A stretch of DNA of 64,000 bases from Cryptocoryne crispatula var. balansae (Eukaryota > Streptophyta > Magnoliopsida > Alismatales > Araceae). The notes under the pieces were generated by a model. That model searched no databases, was not told where the DNA came from, and saw only the letters and a list, made by a program, of their open reading frames with translations. The position numbers were made by a program, and so were the translations under genes. Every line of letters starts with the position of its first letter. The first letter of the stretch is position 1. Positions 12,623 through 25,602 of this stretch are shown piece by piece. Location: NCBI GenBank assembly GCA_036172225.1, contig CM069923.1, positions 9,513,691 through 9,577,690 on the forward strand. Reading direction: 5' to 3'.

Positions 12623-15600
12623 TTAAACTTCAATCCCATCTATATCGGATCTATGACCAGTTATGTTCTGAATATCATTATCATCTTGGTAACTTTGTCT
12701 TTGCTCTGCTTGTGTTGGTTGTTTGTCCAGAAAATCGGCCTTGTCTTCAGAACTATGTCTTGATAAGTTGTAAAAATCTTGGGGAGTTGTCTTGCGAACA
12801 ACACACCAACCAAGGTTCATAGGATCCTCCACATACCAAACTTGCTCTGCCTGTGATGCTAGAATATAACATTCACTTGTTCTTAGCTTACATAAAAGAT
12901 TTACAAGGGTAAGAGGTCCATCCTGTTTGACACCTCTATGCACATCTACCCAATCACACTTAAACAATATTACCCTCATGTGTCCATAGTAATCAACTTC
13001 AAGAATTTCATGAAGAACACCGTAGTAAATCACATTATCTTCAGCACTTAGCATAACACCCGAGTTTTGGGTCACTCGACGTTCTTCAAGATTTTTAGTG
13101 TGAAACCTAAAACCGTTGGCTATACATGATTCATATTTCTTAACCACGTCAATTGGCAAATCTTTAATCCAACGAAGATAAGATGACATGTCTCCTGTGG
13201 TCATCTCTTGTTCCTTGTGCACCCAAGCAAATTAAAATTATTATTTAACCTTAATGATAATTTACAATCATAACATCTTAAATTTAACCTTAAATCCAAC
13301 GGAGCTAATGCTAGTTACCTTAAATTTAAACCATTCTACAAAGGTACGTGTATGAATCTGTTCAACATCACTCTCAGGCAGCTCAGGACAAGTTTCTCTA
13401 ACCTCATCAATGTGGACTCTGCATTGAAATCAACAAACAAACAATATTACTTTGGATGCTTGATGGAGATGTATAAATAACATAAGTTTTTTTTATAAAA
13501 GTACACTGACTTAATCAAATTGTTCATAGCGGTACAGTTGAATAGGATATATTTATGAATCTCTTCCAACTCATTAGTTTGTAGTCGATATGTTGTAGCT
13601 ACTCCAAGTGGGCGACATGTCTCCATGAAAATTTCCCATCCTTCCTCCACTTCTTTTGGTATATATTCTGCTTGTCGACGTGGCTTATTGAACCATGTCT
13701 CTACATCATCATTTAGATATCGAGAGGCAAAAGTGATTGTCTTTGCAACAATATAACCTTCTGCAATTGAACCTTCAGGATAAGTCTTGTTTGTCGCATA
13801 AGACTTTAGTTTAGCCAAATACCTGAAAAGATATGAAACAATGATTACCACTTTCATTTTAAATGGCAATTAAAAACCTTCTACTATTGATAATACCTCT
13901 CAAATGGGTACATCCATCTATATTGGACCGGCCCAGCAATCATCGCCTCCTCTGCTAAATGAATGATCAAGTGTACCATGATATCAAAGAAACTGGGAGG
14001 AAATATCATCTCTAATTCACATAATACTTTTGCAATATGTAGGCCTTGTTGGTAAAAGTCCTCAGCATAAGCAACTTTAAAACATATATTGAAGAAGAAG
14101 TGAGAAATGTCGCTTAGTGAAGAAGATGGATTAATATTTGGGAGTGCCCTAATGGCAATTGGAAGTAATTGTTGCATGATCACATGGTAGTCATGACTCT
14201 TCAACCCCCACAACTTCTTATCTTTGTTGAGAAAGCGCTTTGCAATGTTTGAAGAGTATCCATCAGGAACCCTAACAGATTGAAATAGCTTGAAAATGAT
14301 ATCTTTCTCTTTTCTGCTGCAAGTGAAATGAGCTGGTGGTAACATTATTTTGCTTAATCCAAGTTTTTGTGGATGAAGACATTCTCTTATACCCAACTTT
14401 TGTAAGTCTTGACGAGCCTTCAAGCCATCTTTGTTCATCCCCTCAATGGATAGAAGGGTGCATATGATACTCTCACACACATTCCTCTCAATGTGCATAA
14501 CATCTAAATTGTGGCGAAGCAACAATGATTTCCAATAAGGTAGAGAGAAGAAAATACTCATTTTTCTCCACCCAAGGTACTTTCTATCATCTTTTTTACT
14601 TCTCTTCCTCTTTTTACCTTTCTTCTTGCTGTCTTATTTTGCAACATGAGAGTTAAAATGCTCTAGCTGTTGTAAGATTTGATCTCCAGATAGCATCAAT
14701 GGCTTGTCACCCCATTCTTCATGACCATCAAATTCTGTTCTCATCTTTCGGAATTTATGATTGTTTCCAAGCCATCTACGATGACCTGTGTAACAAAATT
14801 TCATACTACACTCTAACCAAGTAGAACATGTGTCTTTGTTACAGTTAAGACAAGCTAATTTACCTTTAGTACTCCAACCGGACATGTAAGCGTATGCTGG
14901 AAAGTCATTAATGGTACATAATAAGGCTGCACGCAACTGAAAAATCTCGCATTTAGCTACATCGAAGGTATCAATACCATTCCATAGGATTTGAAGCTCC
15001 TCGATCAATGGTTGCAATAGAACATCAATGTCGTTACCAGGACCTTTTGGACCAAAGATGAGAAGGGACAACAATGTATTGGTACTTTTCATGCATTCCC
15101 AGGGTGGTAGATTATAAGGTACAACCAACACTGGCCATGTACTATGAGTGACGTTCATGTTCCCATACGGGTTGAACCCATCAGTGGCTAATCCAAGATG
15201 GATATTCTGACATTCTAACCCAAAATCATCAGTGGCATCTAATGTTTTCCAACAAGCCGAATCAGCGGGATGTCTTAACATACCGTCCTCCTCACGTTTT
15301 TCATGATGCCATCTCATGTTGAGTGATGTTTTTGAACATGTGAAGAGTCTCTTTAGTCATGGAATTAATGGAAAATGACGGAGAACCTTTTGAGGTACTC
15401 TTTTCTTTTTTTTCAAGCTACTCGATTTAAATGACTTCCACCGGGATTCACCACATTTGGGACAACAATTACACTTCTCATATTCTTTTTGATACAACAT
15501 ACAGTTGTTCGGACATGCATCAATCTTTCTATAGCCATATCCTAACTTATCAAGTAGCTTCTTCATCTCATAAAATGATCGCGTTAATGATGACCCATCT

Positions 15601-16100
15601 GGGAGCAACTCATTCAATAACTTCAATAAAACATCAAAAATTGTATTGCTCATTCCACCCATGCATTTAAGGTTTAGCAATCTAATGATGAAAGAAAGTT
15701 TGCTGAAATTCTTGCATCCAGGATAAACAGGTTGGTTGACTTCTTTTAACAAGTCCAAAAAAGATTTCGAGTCGTTATCATATACTGCGTCATTACACGT
15801 CGGAAAGACATCGGCTAACATTTCATACATGTTTGATTCATCTACACTTTCTTCAAATCTTCCCTGACTTGACTCTTCACCATAGAACTTCCAAAACTGT
15901 TTGTCTTTTATAACACCATCTATGTAGAGGTGTTCTCTAATAATATGCATTTCACATTTTTTCAAGCATGCGCATTTCACACATGGACATCTTATCTTAT
16001 GACTCGATGGTATACTTTTATATGCAAACTTTAAAAAGTTCTCAACACCATCGTAGTAGCCGCCCACATTTCTTGGCAAATCCATCCAGCTCCAATCCAT
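12623..16100 (-). pseudogene. TNP2-type CACTA transposase, nearly intact
   Basis: The start at 16100 opens with MDWSWMDLPRN and a CxxCxCxxC zinc-binding block, the Transpos_assoc domain. The catalytic Transposase_21 domain follows at 15317-14634, with ATDGFNPYGNMNVTHS and VVPYNLPPW. DUF4218 runs through 14561-13896 and, after a canonical 74-bp intron (13896-13823), into FERYLAKLKSYATNKTYPEG. A DUF4216-like C-terminus lies at 13222-12623. The frame from 16100 to 13896 is continuous except for two nonsense codons: TGA at 15359-15357, where the family has Arg (CGA expected), and TAA at 14636-14634. Both fit C-to-T changes. The protein would cut and paste CACTA ends. As it stands it is disabled by those stops, so I class it as a pseudogene. 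Confidence 0.88.
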
Positions 16101-17775
16101 ATGACTATAGATTAAAACATGGATAAGAATTAAAAATGCATCCTACAATTTTGAAAAATGGATAGCATTGCATCTATTAATATTCTTAAACTTAACAAGG
16201 AATGATGGAAATGACTAGTCGAATCTTCAAATAGACAATAAGTAATCCTCAAAAGTTAAAGTAAAAGTCAAATGTCATTAACAAGTTGGTCAATCAAACG
16301 AGGAATGGGTCAGTTGCCTTAAAATTTGAGTAAGCATATAAAAATAAAGGGATGCAAGGTAGATTATGTTGTTAGTTGGAACACAAGGGGACATTTGGTA
16401 ACTTTATATGTTATATATGTAATAAGTGGGATACAAAGAAAATTATAATATATTATTGCTAAAGATATAGTGAACATGTGTCTGATTGCAAATAAGAAGA
16501 TGTATAGTCAGATATAGGGAAAAAATGCAACTACAAACAAAATCATTAATGAAAATATAAAATTCTAACAAGAGGATGAATGATTGACAAAATATAGTCA
16601 GAAATTTATGGCATAAGTGTTACCTCATTTTCAAAGTGATAAGAGGGTAATCCAATAAATTAACTATTACTATCAAATATCAAAATCAATATTATTTTGA
16701 TATTTCATGTCTAATCATGTTTAGATGTTTATATATGAATATTGTCTCATGTTAGTTCATTTTAGTCATAGTTGTCTAGTATGACATTAGCTATGTATAT
16801 GTTCATGTTAAAGGTCATAGTTGTATAGTTACTTTCATGACATGGCATAAATTTGCATGTGTACATGAGTGTATTAATTAAAATGGAAGACTAAGTTACA
16901 TCAGACTAGTTAGTCGTGACTCGTGGGCAGCGAAGGTTAGAACAGTTCAGTGTATCATTCGACCATGAATAATGTAGTTTGTCTTAAGTGCCACTCCTAC
17001 TTTTGTGCACTATGGAATTTTGTTTAACTATATTGTACTACTATATATGGTAAATCTGATGTTAGCTAGTTCAAATCACACAACAATGCATTCCTTGTGA
17101 ATAAAAAAAGGGTTTGACATGATATTAGTGGATAGGTGAATCTAGTATACGATATTGTCAATGTGATCTTATGATGTGTATTAGTTTATCAAAATCAAGT
17201 TATGTTGCATGGTATATGTATGACATGTCTCAATTGTAGTGATTTCATCATATCGTGCATGTACTATGTGTTCATGCATGTGTTATTCCTTTTTATTCAG
17301 GTTGTTTTTAGGTGCCTATAGATGCTGGTTGGTTGACTTATAGGTGTTGGTTTGTGTGATTTAGAGGCTGGTTGATGGTTTAAAACACATCATTAGGTCA
17401 TACATTTATTATATTATTTAGTTTTATACTTGTATACAATGAGTGTAGGTTTAGATACCTACTTATCTATCATGTAGGGTTATTTGGCTATCCAATTTGG
17501 TGAATAATAAGAGATCAAATTTAGCACATCAAAAGTGTGGTGATTTGGATCTCGAGGAATTATTTAGGAGATCATTATGCATTTCCTTGTAGATGGTATA
17601 TAATTTGTTTTGGATTGGATCTTGCATGAAATTTTAGATAGAATTTATGGAATTGCAAACTGGAACTTAGCATCATTCTTCTATTTTTTTAAAAAGTAAT
17701 ATATTTGAGGAGTTTTTCTCCAGTCATGTCGTCGGGTTGTATTCTATCGTCCAGGTTAAAATCCGAGTCGTGACA
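16101..17775. other. Upstream region of the CACTA transposase or unrelated filler
   Basis: AT-rich, without recognisable genes. The proximal part may be promoter and leader of the TNP2 gene (minus strand). No CACTA terminus, target duplication or other transposon end was recognised here. Confidence 0.4.
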
Positions 17776-19296
17776 GATTATGTTCGTTCTTGATAAGAGA
17801 TGATATTTTACTTTGTTGGTTCTACAATATAATAGTGATGGATGTATATGTTCTTCCAAAGATCATGATCTTCATCTCTACTATTTGGTTGGAGTATTAG
17901 TTATATTGGAAAGAAAATTCCGAAATTAGTTATACTGGAATAAAGGGGTGTTTTGGCTTGTCTCGTAGTAGGAGTGTTCTTGAGTCCGTTTGGTTTGGGA
18001 GGATTTTTTTTTCTATCTAAATCAAACTGAATAGCCTAGTCAACCTAAATCGAACGAAAACAATTATAGGTTAGTTTGGTTAAGTACAAATCGATACTCG
18101 AATGATTGTTAATTAAAGTAGAGTTTTATATATAAAATATTATTTTATAAGTTAAAATACATAAAATTTACATTCTTTGACAATAAGATGTATATAACAT
18201 ACTATTTATTAGTAGAAAATATGTTTTTAATATATTTTTGGTTAATTTAGGTTGGCTGTTTGGTTTGGTTTCATTGGTTCATTAAATCAAACCAAACCAA
18301 TGGCTGGTTTAACCCAAACTCAACCAAACCAAACTACATGGTTCTGTTCAATTCAACTGGTTGAACTATTGATTGCAGAATCGGTCAATTCTTGGATCTG
18401 ATCAACCCTTGATGATCCAATTTTCTCTCGGAGGGAAGATCCAACTTGATATCCTGCTGGAATCAGTTGAATTGGCCAATTCGGGACAGATTTTGGTGAT
18501 TCATCATCGGAATTGAGCCTCCATGGCAACTGCCTTGGTTGGGAGGGGAATACCGCATTATGTTTTCTTAGGCTTTTTAAAGAACCGATTCCAGATCGAT
18601 TTTTCTTCCGAAAATTTGATCAAAATTAATCAATCTGATTCAACATAGATAAGTTCAATACCCACCGATCTAGACTACCATTTTCGATCCAACATTCTAT
18701 GGGTTGAACCTAGCAATGAACACCATTAGGCACGTGTCAATGGACTAAACAAAAATAAGAGAAATTATTCCACTTATTCTTTGAATAACTTTAGTGAAAA
18801 GACCAAATTATTCTTACATAAATAAGTAAATGAAATTAATATATACTTAAAATTTAAATTTTGATACATTAAAAATAAGTGAAATTGCACAAATTAGATA
18901 AATAGAAGAATGAATATTATAGAAATGTTGTAACATATCATTGACATGTTAGATAAAATAAAAATGTTAATTAAGTAAGTAAATAAAGTTTTAGATGAAT
19001 ATAAGTATCATTATGTTGGACATAAATATATATATTTAATATTTAATCTATATAAAATACTATTCTTATTTGAAAGTTAACCAATTTCATTTTAAGTTAA
19101 TTATATGATAAATAAAGTAATCTGAAGCAAAATATATAATTTAGTATAAAAGAGAGTGTTTATACATTGATAATAAACAATACGAATATATAAATAATAA
19201 TAGTGTATAATTTATAATGTTATACAACATATTGGGAAAATGCAATATGGAGGATAATAGCATGACTAATTCCACCTTTGAGGGGGGATGAGTTAT
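17776..19296 (+). repeat. Displaced copy of FKBP18 intron 2 (5' part)
   Basis: From TGTTCGTTCTTGATAAGA onward this follows the start of FKBP18 intron 2 (from about 35490), including the marker GGAATAAAGGGGTGTTTTGGC, the alternating AACCAAAC tracts, and later the block from about 40500 to 41208 ending in GAGTTATGAC. The 4.1-kb LTR-type insertion of the intron (36319-40447) is absent here, so this copy shows the empty site near 18533. It starts at the source position where the exon-2 copy at 26869-27350 ends. Confidence 0.88.
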
Positions 19297-19474
19297 GACC
19301 GCTACGTTTGGTTTCAAGATAGAAATAAAGAGAATAAGGATAAGTCACTCCTCATGATTATTTCTATTCTTATTCTGTTTGATTTGAGTTAGGATAAGGA
19401 TAAGCAGTTATTTTCTCTTTGTACTTCAGTAATAACTTTTGTTTTATTTTCATAATATTTTCTTAGTCAACTTA
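19297..19474. other. Short unassigned AT-rich spacer
   Basis: Contains TAAGGATAAG-type words resembling bits near 41250 and 52250, possibly a decayed MITE end. Nothing firmer can be said. Confidence 0.35.
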
Positions 19475-22400
19475 GATTGTCACTCCTCTTGGTTAAAACC
19501 AAGGTTTCTTATTAAGTTATATACATTTGCATGTCTGTGTACCCTTAAGCCACTTGTAATAGTTAGAAACCAGTTCGTGGAAGGTTGAAGAGTGGGACCA
19601 CTTGGAGAAGCACCCTTTTAAAGTGGGAGCATACCAACTCAAGCTTCTAAAACAAAGATTTTCACCTATGGGGGTGCCTTAGGTGCATGCTTAGGATTAA
19701 CTTCATAATCGCCTGTTCTTATACATATTTGATATACGGGTATGTGCCATTGGTTACACCTTAGATATATAATATTGCAAAGATATTATATATACTTAGC
19801 ACATATTATTGATGAGATTGAAATAAAATATGTCCTTGTTTTAAATTACGTTGATAAATATGAGACATTAAGAATGACTCATGCAATCTTTCATTGTTCT
19901 TGATGAGTCAATCTTAGATTGGATGGGTTTGTTGTGCTATCACAAAGTCAATTTAGCAAGGAATTGGTAATCATGGCCAAGGCATTTATCGAACCTTGGG
20001 ATGGACTATTTGCATGGCTTTGTTGTGCTAGCACAGGGGTTGTTTGAAAATTCCATTTTTATAATGTAACAAGTGGATTTGTCCTAACTAGAGCATATGA
20101 TTTATTGTGCTGCCACAAGGTCACAACTATAGAGGTTGAATAACTGAGAGTTGCAAGAGTTGCAACTGGTAATAGTTGTCTACCTATTAAGTATGGTGTG
20201 ATTTGTTATGCTACCACAAGGTCATCACTATAAAGTTAATAGGTCTTAGTCTCCACTAAGAATTCATTGTTGTATCCCATCTTTGCATAATGAGAGTTTT
20301 GTAAATTTATCAAAAAATAGTAAAAGCATAAATTAAAATGAAACATCATATCTTAATTTTAATAAATATCTACAATGTTATATTAATAACATTATATCTT
20401 AGTGTAGAATATGATGATAAACCACCAATAGTAAGGTATACTAGATGCCAAGTAGCTTATGACTCACACTTATTAAACCAATTTTGAAACAAAAGAATTG
20501 TTCTCATGGTTGACTAATTAGCTATCTTTTTGAGAAACAAGTGTCCCCTAGACTATCTAATGATTTGAAAGAAGATAAGAACTTATCTCATAAAATAGTA
20601 TAGAAAGATGCATTGTTTGCCTTATATTAGTTATTAGCCTTTATGAGATAAAAAATTGTAAATGCAACAAGGATAGATGGATATAAGATACATCATGGCT
20701 CATAGTGATGAGCTAATTAAGGTTAGGTTAGAACAACAATACATCTTAAATACTTCTTGTTGGTGAGACCAATAGAAAAAGGTAGATATCAAATATGTAT
20801 CATATATCTACAAAAAGTTGTAGATGATGACAAGTAAATGAAGGCTTAATAAAGAAGTTGTTGACCTACATATGAAATGGTGCAAATGTTACATCATTAC
20901 TAGTGGAAGTTACATATCATTAATAACCTTCTAAAGATGTCCTAATATTTAAAATTGCTATTATATCTATCTACAAGAACATTATCTATACTTCCTACTT
21001 GAATAAATGATGATTTATTCTAAGTTATGGAAATAATATATGTTATAAGGTATTAAATGGAAAAGTGTTTGGTAGTGGGAGCTTAAAAGATTGTTTAATC
21101 ATATCAGATATGTTAGCTCTCATGTTATGTGTGAAAACTCCTCTTAAGAGAAAATGAGTTTATCTACTCTTTTGCTTAATCTAACATAGAGAATGGGCTA
21201 AGGAGTTAGTAGAACTCATACATCTAGGTGTACGTTAGCCCATATCTATTAAGGCTAAAGGAGATTATTTCTACTTCAATATTTTAATGATGATGTCTCT
21301 AGGTATGAATATATGTATTTAATGAACTACAAATCCAAGATCTTTAATAAATCATTTGAGATTAAAAATGAAGTAGAGATATTAATAGAAAGAGTATTAG
21401 AACTCTTTGATAAGATCAATGAGGATAATATTTAAGTACATAATTCACACAGAATTGAAGAATAATAGAATCTAATTCTAATGGACACCTCTTTACAAAA
21501 TTTAGCTTAATTAAGTAGCTAAAATAAGAAGCAATGTTATGTAGGACATAATATGGACAATGACAACCTTTGTGAAATCTTATTTGTCTATTTAAGGCTA
21601 AATACTTGAAATAACCACTTTATCTTGAATTGGTACATTTTAAGTCTACTTCGATTATTCCACGTTGGATATGAAAAGAGTTTAAAGCTTGACCTTAAGC
21701 AAGTTAAGGTTTCGAAATGTCCGACCTGGTGAAGAAGTATAACCTTAGCTAATTGGAATATAAGACGATGAAGTATTGGCTTGTGGGATATCGTAAGAAA
21801 ACTTATGAATATTAAATATACCACCCTTATGGAGAAGGGTATATGTTACTTAGCTCACCTATTTTTTAAAGGAAGAGTTCCTTCTTAAGAAAGATAGTGG
21901 GAACAAGATATGTATGGAAGATGTTCTAGTCTCACAACCTAAGGCCACTTCTATTAAAGTACTAGTAATACTTACACATGTGCAATTCATAGGTCTTTAC
22001 TTGCGTCCATTCAACCTAAGAGATATATGAGACATATATTTAATGAAAGAAATGAGGCATAAGTTAGAAAGGATTTTAATCCTAAGATCTATATAGAGAC
22101 AATATAAGATATTGATTCTAAAATGGGAAGATAATAAAATTCAATATAAATTCTATCTATTCTAATCAAGTTTAGAACTTGATAGATCCACATGATGATA
22201 TAGTATTCATAAGACATAAATAGATCACTAAAGAATAGATTGGAGTGGATTAGAAGGTAGATACCTTCAAGATGAGAATAGTTGAAAAGGATATCATTTA
22301 AGTCAAATAGTTAACAATGAGGAGATCTTTTACCTATGACATGGATTAATCCATTCAGATTTTGATTGTTACATTCTATATAACTATAAGATATGTCAAT

Positions 22401-23404
22401 TGGATGTTAAGATAGTATTACTCTACAGTATTTTGTAGAACAGGTGTATATGATACAACCTTAGGGAACTAAGTCTCAATAATATCCAAATACAATGTGT
22501 ATAAGGTCTATTTATGGAATGAAACGAAACTTCTCATAATTGGTATATAAGGTTTAATGAGAATAAATCTTATGATTTCATTGTAAATGAAGAGGAGTCT
22601 TGTGTATTCAAGAAGAAAAGTAGGAATTATATTACTTTATTGACATTTTATGTGAAAGACATACTATTTATTGAAAATGAAGTATGTATGTTATCATAAG
22701 TGAGCCTAACTATCAAATTAATTCTTTAAACATAATCTAGGTTTTAAGATCTATGGAGATAGATTTAAAAGGTTGCTTGACTTTGCCCAGTTAATGTACA
22801 TAGTCACCATAGTCAAAGGGTTTGACAATGATAAACTCAAAGATAGGCTTCTTACCTATGTAGTGTGGAGTTGATCTCTCTAAAGAGACATATTTATAGA
22901 CTTCTTAAAAGATAAAGAGAACATATGAGTGGAGTCCTTAAACTTGTGCCATAGGATCTATCATGTATGTGATGCTACGTACATAACATGATTAATGCTC
23001 TAAGTGCTATGAGCATTCATCAGATGGATCCGTGTGAGAGTCACTAGATAGTTTAGAGATGTATCATTTAGTATTTGAGAAGCATTAAGGATATATATCT
23101 ATACAATGGAGGATAAGACTTAAAGACTTGTAGTTTAACAAACACAAGCTTATAGTCTAATAAGTTTGATAATAAGTCAAAATAATAGTAATGCAGTAAG
23201 TTGGAAGAGTTCCATGAAATAGAACACTCCAAATTCTACAACTAATGTAAAAAGATTACATAATAGTTGCTCACTATTTGAGAAGTAGTTTAGATAAAGA
23301 TATTCATCTAAGATATGGGAATGTCCCAACTTTCTCTGAAAGTGTACCATTAGTTTAAGAAAATAATGGGGTAGAGTTAACATCTCATCGGAAGTTTAAA
23401 ACTT
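19475..23404 (+). mobile_element. Decayed Ty1/copia retrotransposon (relic 2), no LTRs
   Basis: A second copy of the element at 1457-5026, sharing the leader (CTTGGTTAAAACCAAGGTTT), the hairpin series and the stop-ridden pol region. It retains a block absent from relic 1 (about 21150-22020), including a decayed integrase C-terminal segment near 21690-21830. Homology stops at AACTTCT (23404), where a different copia element starts in mid-integrase, so the junction is a deletion or recombination scar. No LTR of this family is present on either side. Confidence 0.7.
19932..20219 (+). repeat. Second copy of the four-hairpin series
   Basis: Hairpins start at 19932, 20023, 20105 and 20206, with stem TTGTG/CACAA (TTATG in the fourth; CACAG in the second) and loops CTAT, CTAG, CTGC and CTAC. 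Spacings are 91, 82 and 101 bp, nearly the same as in relic 1. Confidence 0.6.
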
Positions 23405-25602
23405 CTCACACCCACATATTTTTCTGGAGTGACTGAGTTCTCACAACCACATATTTAATCAATAGACATCCCACCAATGTCTTGAATAACAAAACACCTT
23501 GTGAAATACTTTTTAGGAAACTCCCATGTTACAATTTTATTAAGGTGTTTGAGTGTTTATGTTATGCGTCAACTTCACATTTACAAAGTGACAAGTTTGA
23601 TGATAGAGCAAAATTATGTATATTCATTGGGTATCCTCCTCAACAGAAAGGGTACAAACTGCTTGATTTAAAAACTCGAAAAGTGTTCATCCACAGAGAT
23701 GTTATCTTTCAAGAAAATTTTTTTCCTTATGCAGATTGTACTGAAAAGAGTAGTATATTGGTACCCTTCTCCATTCAAGAGCCTGAATTGGAATTATTGA
23801 ATGAAAATGTGATTTCTTCATCACCTTTATCTCAACAACAGAATGTTAATCAGGATTTTTCCAAAAGTGTTTCATGTGATCAGCAGCAAGCTGTACATAT
23901 TAAAGAACCATGGGTCAGAAAAAAAAACTTGCATATCTAGAAGATTATGTGACAAGCATGAATGTAGGTTCGATTCAAAGAAAGATTCCCTATTCAATTA
24001 ATAATTTCTTATCTTATCAGATATTTAGTAATGATTACAAGGCTTTCTTAACTAGTGTGTCAAGTAAGTTCAAGCCTCAAACTTATGAATTGGCCAAACA
24101 AGACAGAAACTGGGTACAAGCCATGAGAGAGGAGCTTGATGCTCTAGAGAAGAATAATACATGGAAGGTTGTGAAACTATAAGATGATAGGAAAATAGTT
24201 GGCTACAAGTGGGTATACAAGATCAAATATCATTCCAATGGAGACATTGCTAGGTACAAAGCTATGCTTGTTGCAAAAGGATACTCTCAACTTGAGAGGT
24301 TAGATTATCATGACACTTTTGCTCTAGTTGCTAAACTTGTGACCATGAGATTTTTTTTGTATATTGCATCTATTAAGAATTGGTCCTTGAATCAACTTGA
24401 CGTTAACAATGCTTTTTTGCATGGAGATCTTGAAGAAGACGTGTATATGGTGGCTATTCCACCGGGTTATTCAAGATAGGGGGAGGGCCTAGCATGTAAG
24501 CTCAATAAATTTTTGTATGGTCTCAAATAAGCTTCACAAAATTGGCATGCAAAGCTAACCAATGTTCTAATTTCTTTTGGTTTTGAACAATCAAAAGTTG
24601 GTTATTCTCTATTTTTTTTCACAAAGGAAAATTTACAAACTTACATTCTTGTATATGTGGATGACATGCTTGTTACCAATAACAGTCAAACTCATATAGA
24701 CTTTATCAAATAGAAGATACATGATTTGTTTGGTATAAAGGATCTAGGTAAACCGAAATATTTTCTTAGGCTTGAGATTGCGAAAACTTCTCATGGAAAT
24801 TTTTTAAACCAGAGGAAGTATGCACTAGATATAATAGTTGAGTGTGGTTTACTCAATTGCAAACCAGCACAAGTTCCATTGGAGACAAAGCACATGATGT
24901 TTGAGGAAGCAAAAAAAATGCAAGATCCAGGCAAGTTTAGAAGGCATGTGGGCAAGTTGATGTATTTGATAGTTAGTAGGCTTGATATAATTTTCACAGT
25001 GAATTTTCTTACTCAATTTATGCTATCAAAAATTCATATGGAATATGCCATTCAAGTTGTTAGATACATACAATCCTATCCTTGGGTTAGAATTTTTCTT
25101 AATACAAATTCAAAATTAAAATTCACAACTTATGTTGATGCTGATTGGGGAGCCTATCCGATCACTAGAAGATCTAACAGTGGGTATGTCATTCTCTTAG
25201 GTGATAGTCCAATATCTTGGAAAACAAAAAAAAACAACATGCAGTTTTAAGATCCTCTACTGAGTCAGAATATAGAGCGATAACCATGGCAATTTCAGAA
25301 ATATAATGACTCAAATATTTGATAGAAGATTTTAATATTCAGTTAACTAGTACAACTCTTTTCTGTGACAGTCATGCTGCCCTACACATTGCTCCCAATC
25401 CATTCTATCATGAAAGGACTAAACATATAGAAATAGACTATCTTCATTCGAGAAAGAATTCACAATGGTCTTATACATACATCTTACATAAAATCTGATG
25501 ATCAATTGGAAGACATGTTTATAAAAGCTCTTTCAAGAGAGCCATTCAAATTACATACAAGCAAGTTGGTTCGGGATCTCCACTCACCAACTTGAGGGAA
25601 AG
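23405..25602 (+). pseudogene. Ty1/copia polyprotein, 3' half (integrase end, RT, RNase H)
   Basis: The sequence starts in mid-integrase. NKTPCEILF, then FECLCYAST and FIGYPPQQKGYK are the integrase C-terminal region (23482-23760). The reverse transcriptase follows with WVQAMREELDALEKNNTW, YKWVYKIK, LVAKGYSQ, LDVNNAFLHGDLEE and the catalytic YVDD box at about 24655. RNase H gives YVDADWGAYPITRRSNSGY near 25130 and ends with the FCDSHAALHIA and HERTKHIEIDYL blocks. Stops at 23938, 24180, 24478, 24528 and 24712 and a lesion around 25250 break it. A polypurine tract at 25591-25602 leads into the 3' LTR. Gag, protease and most of integrase are missing. The motifs resemble the Tork/Tnt1-like branch, which is only a suggestion. 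Confidence 0.88.

Larger units (their letters stand above)
6118..17775 (-). mobile_element. CACTA (En/Spm) DNA transposon, right end not found
   Basis: The left terminus begins CACTACGCCAAAT at 6118, the hallmark of CACTA superfamily ends, and is followed by subterminal repeats. All its genes lie on the minus strand: TNP2-type transposase (16100-12623), a Ulp1-like protease part (12233-10664) and a PTTA/TNPA-like gene (10585-8709). No matching inverted terminus (ending GGCGTAGTG) or subterminal motif cluster is visible on the right. The next recognisable unit, duplicated host-gene intron, begins at 17776, so the right end is placed there only as an outer limit. It may have been lost when the duplicated block was formed or inserted. 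Confidence 0.8.

Noticed and set aside
17101..17160. ATTAGTGG as the right CACTA terminus.
   Set aside because: It does not match the inverse of the left end beyond a few bases and lacks subterminal repeats.
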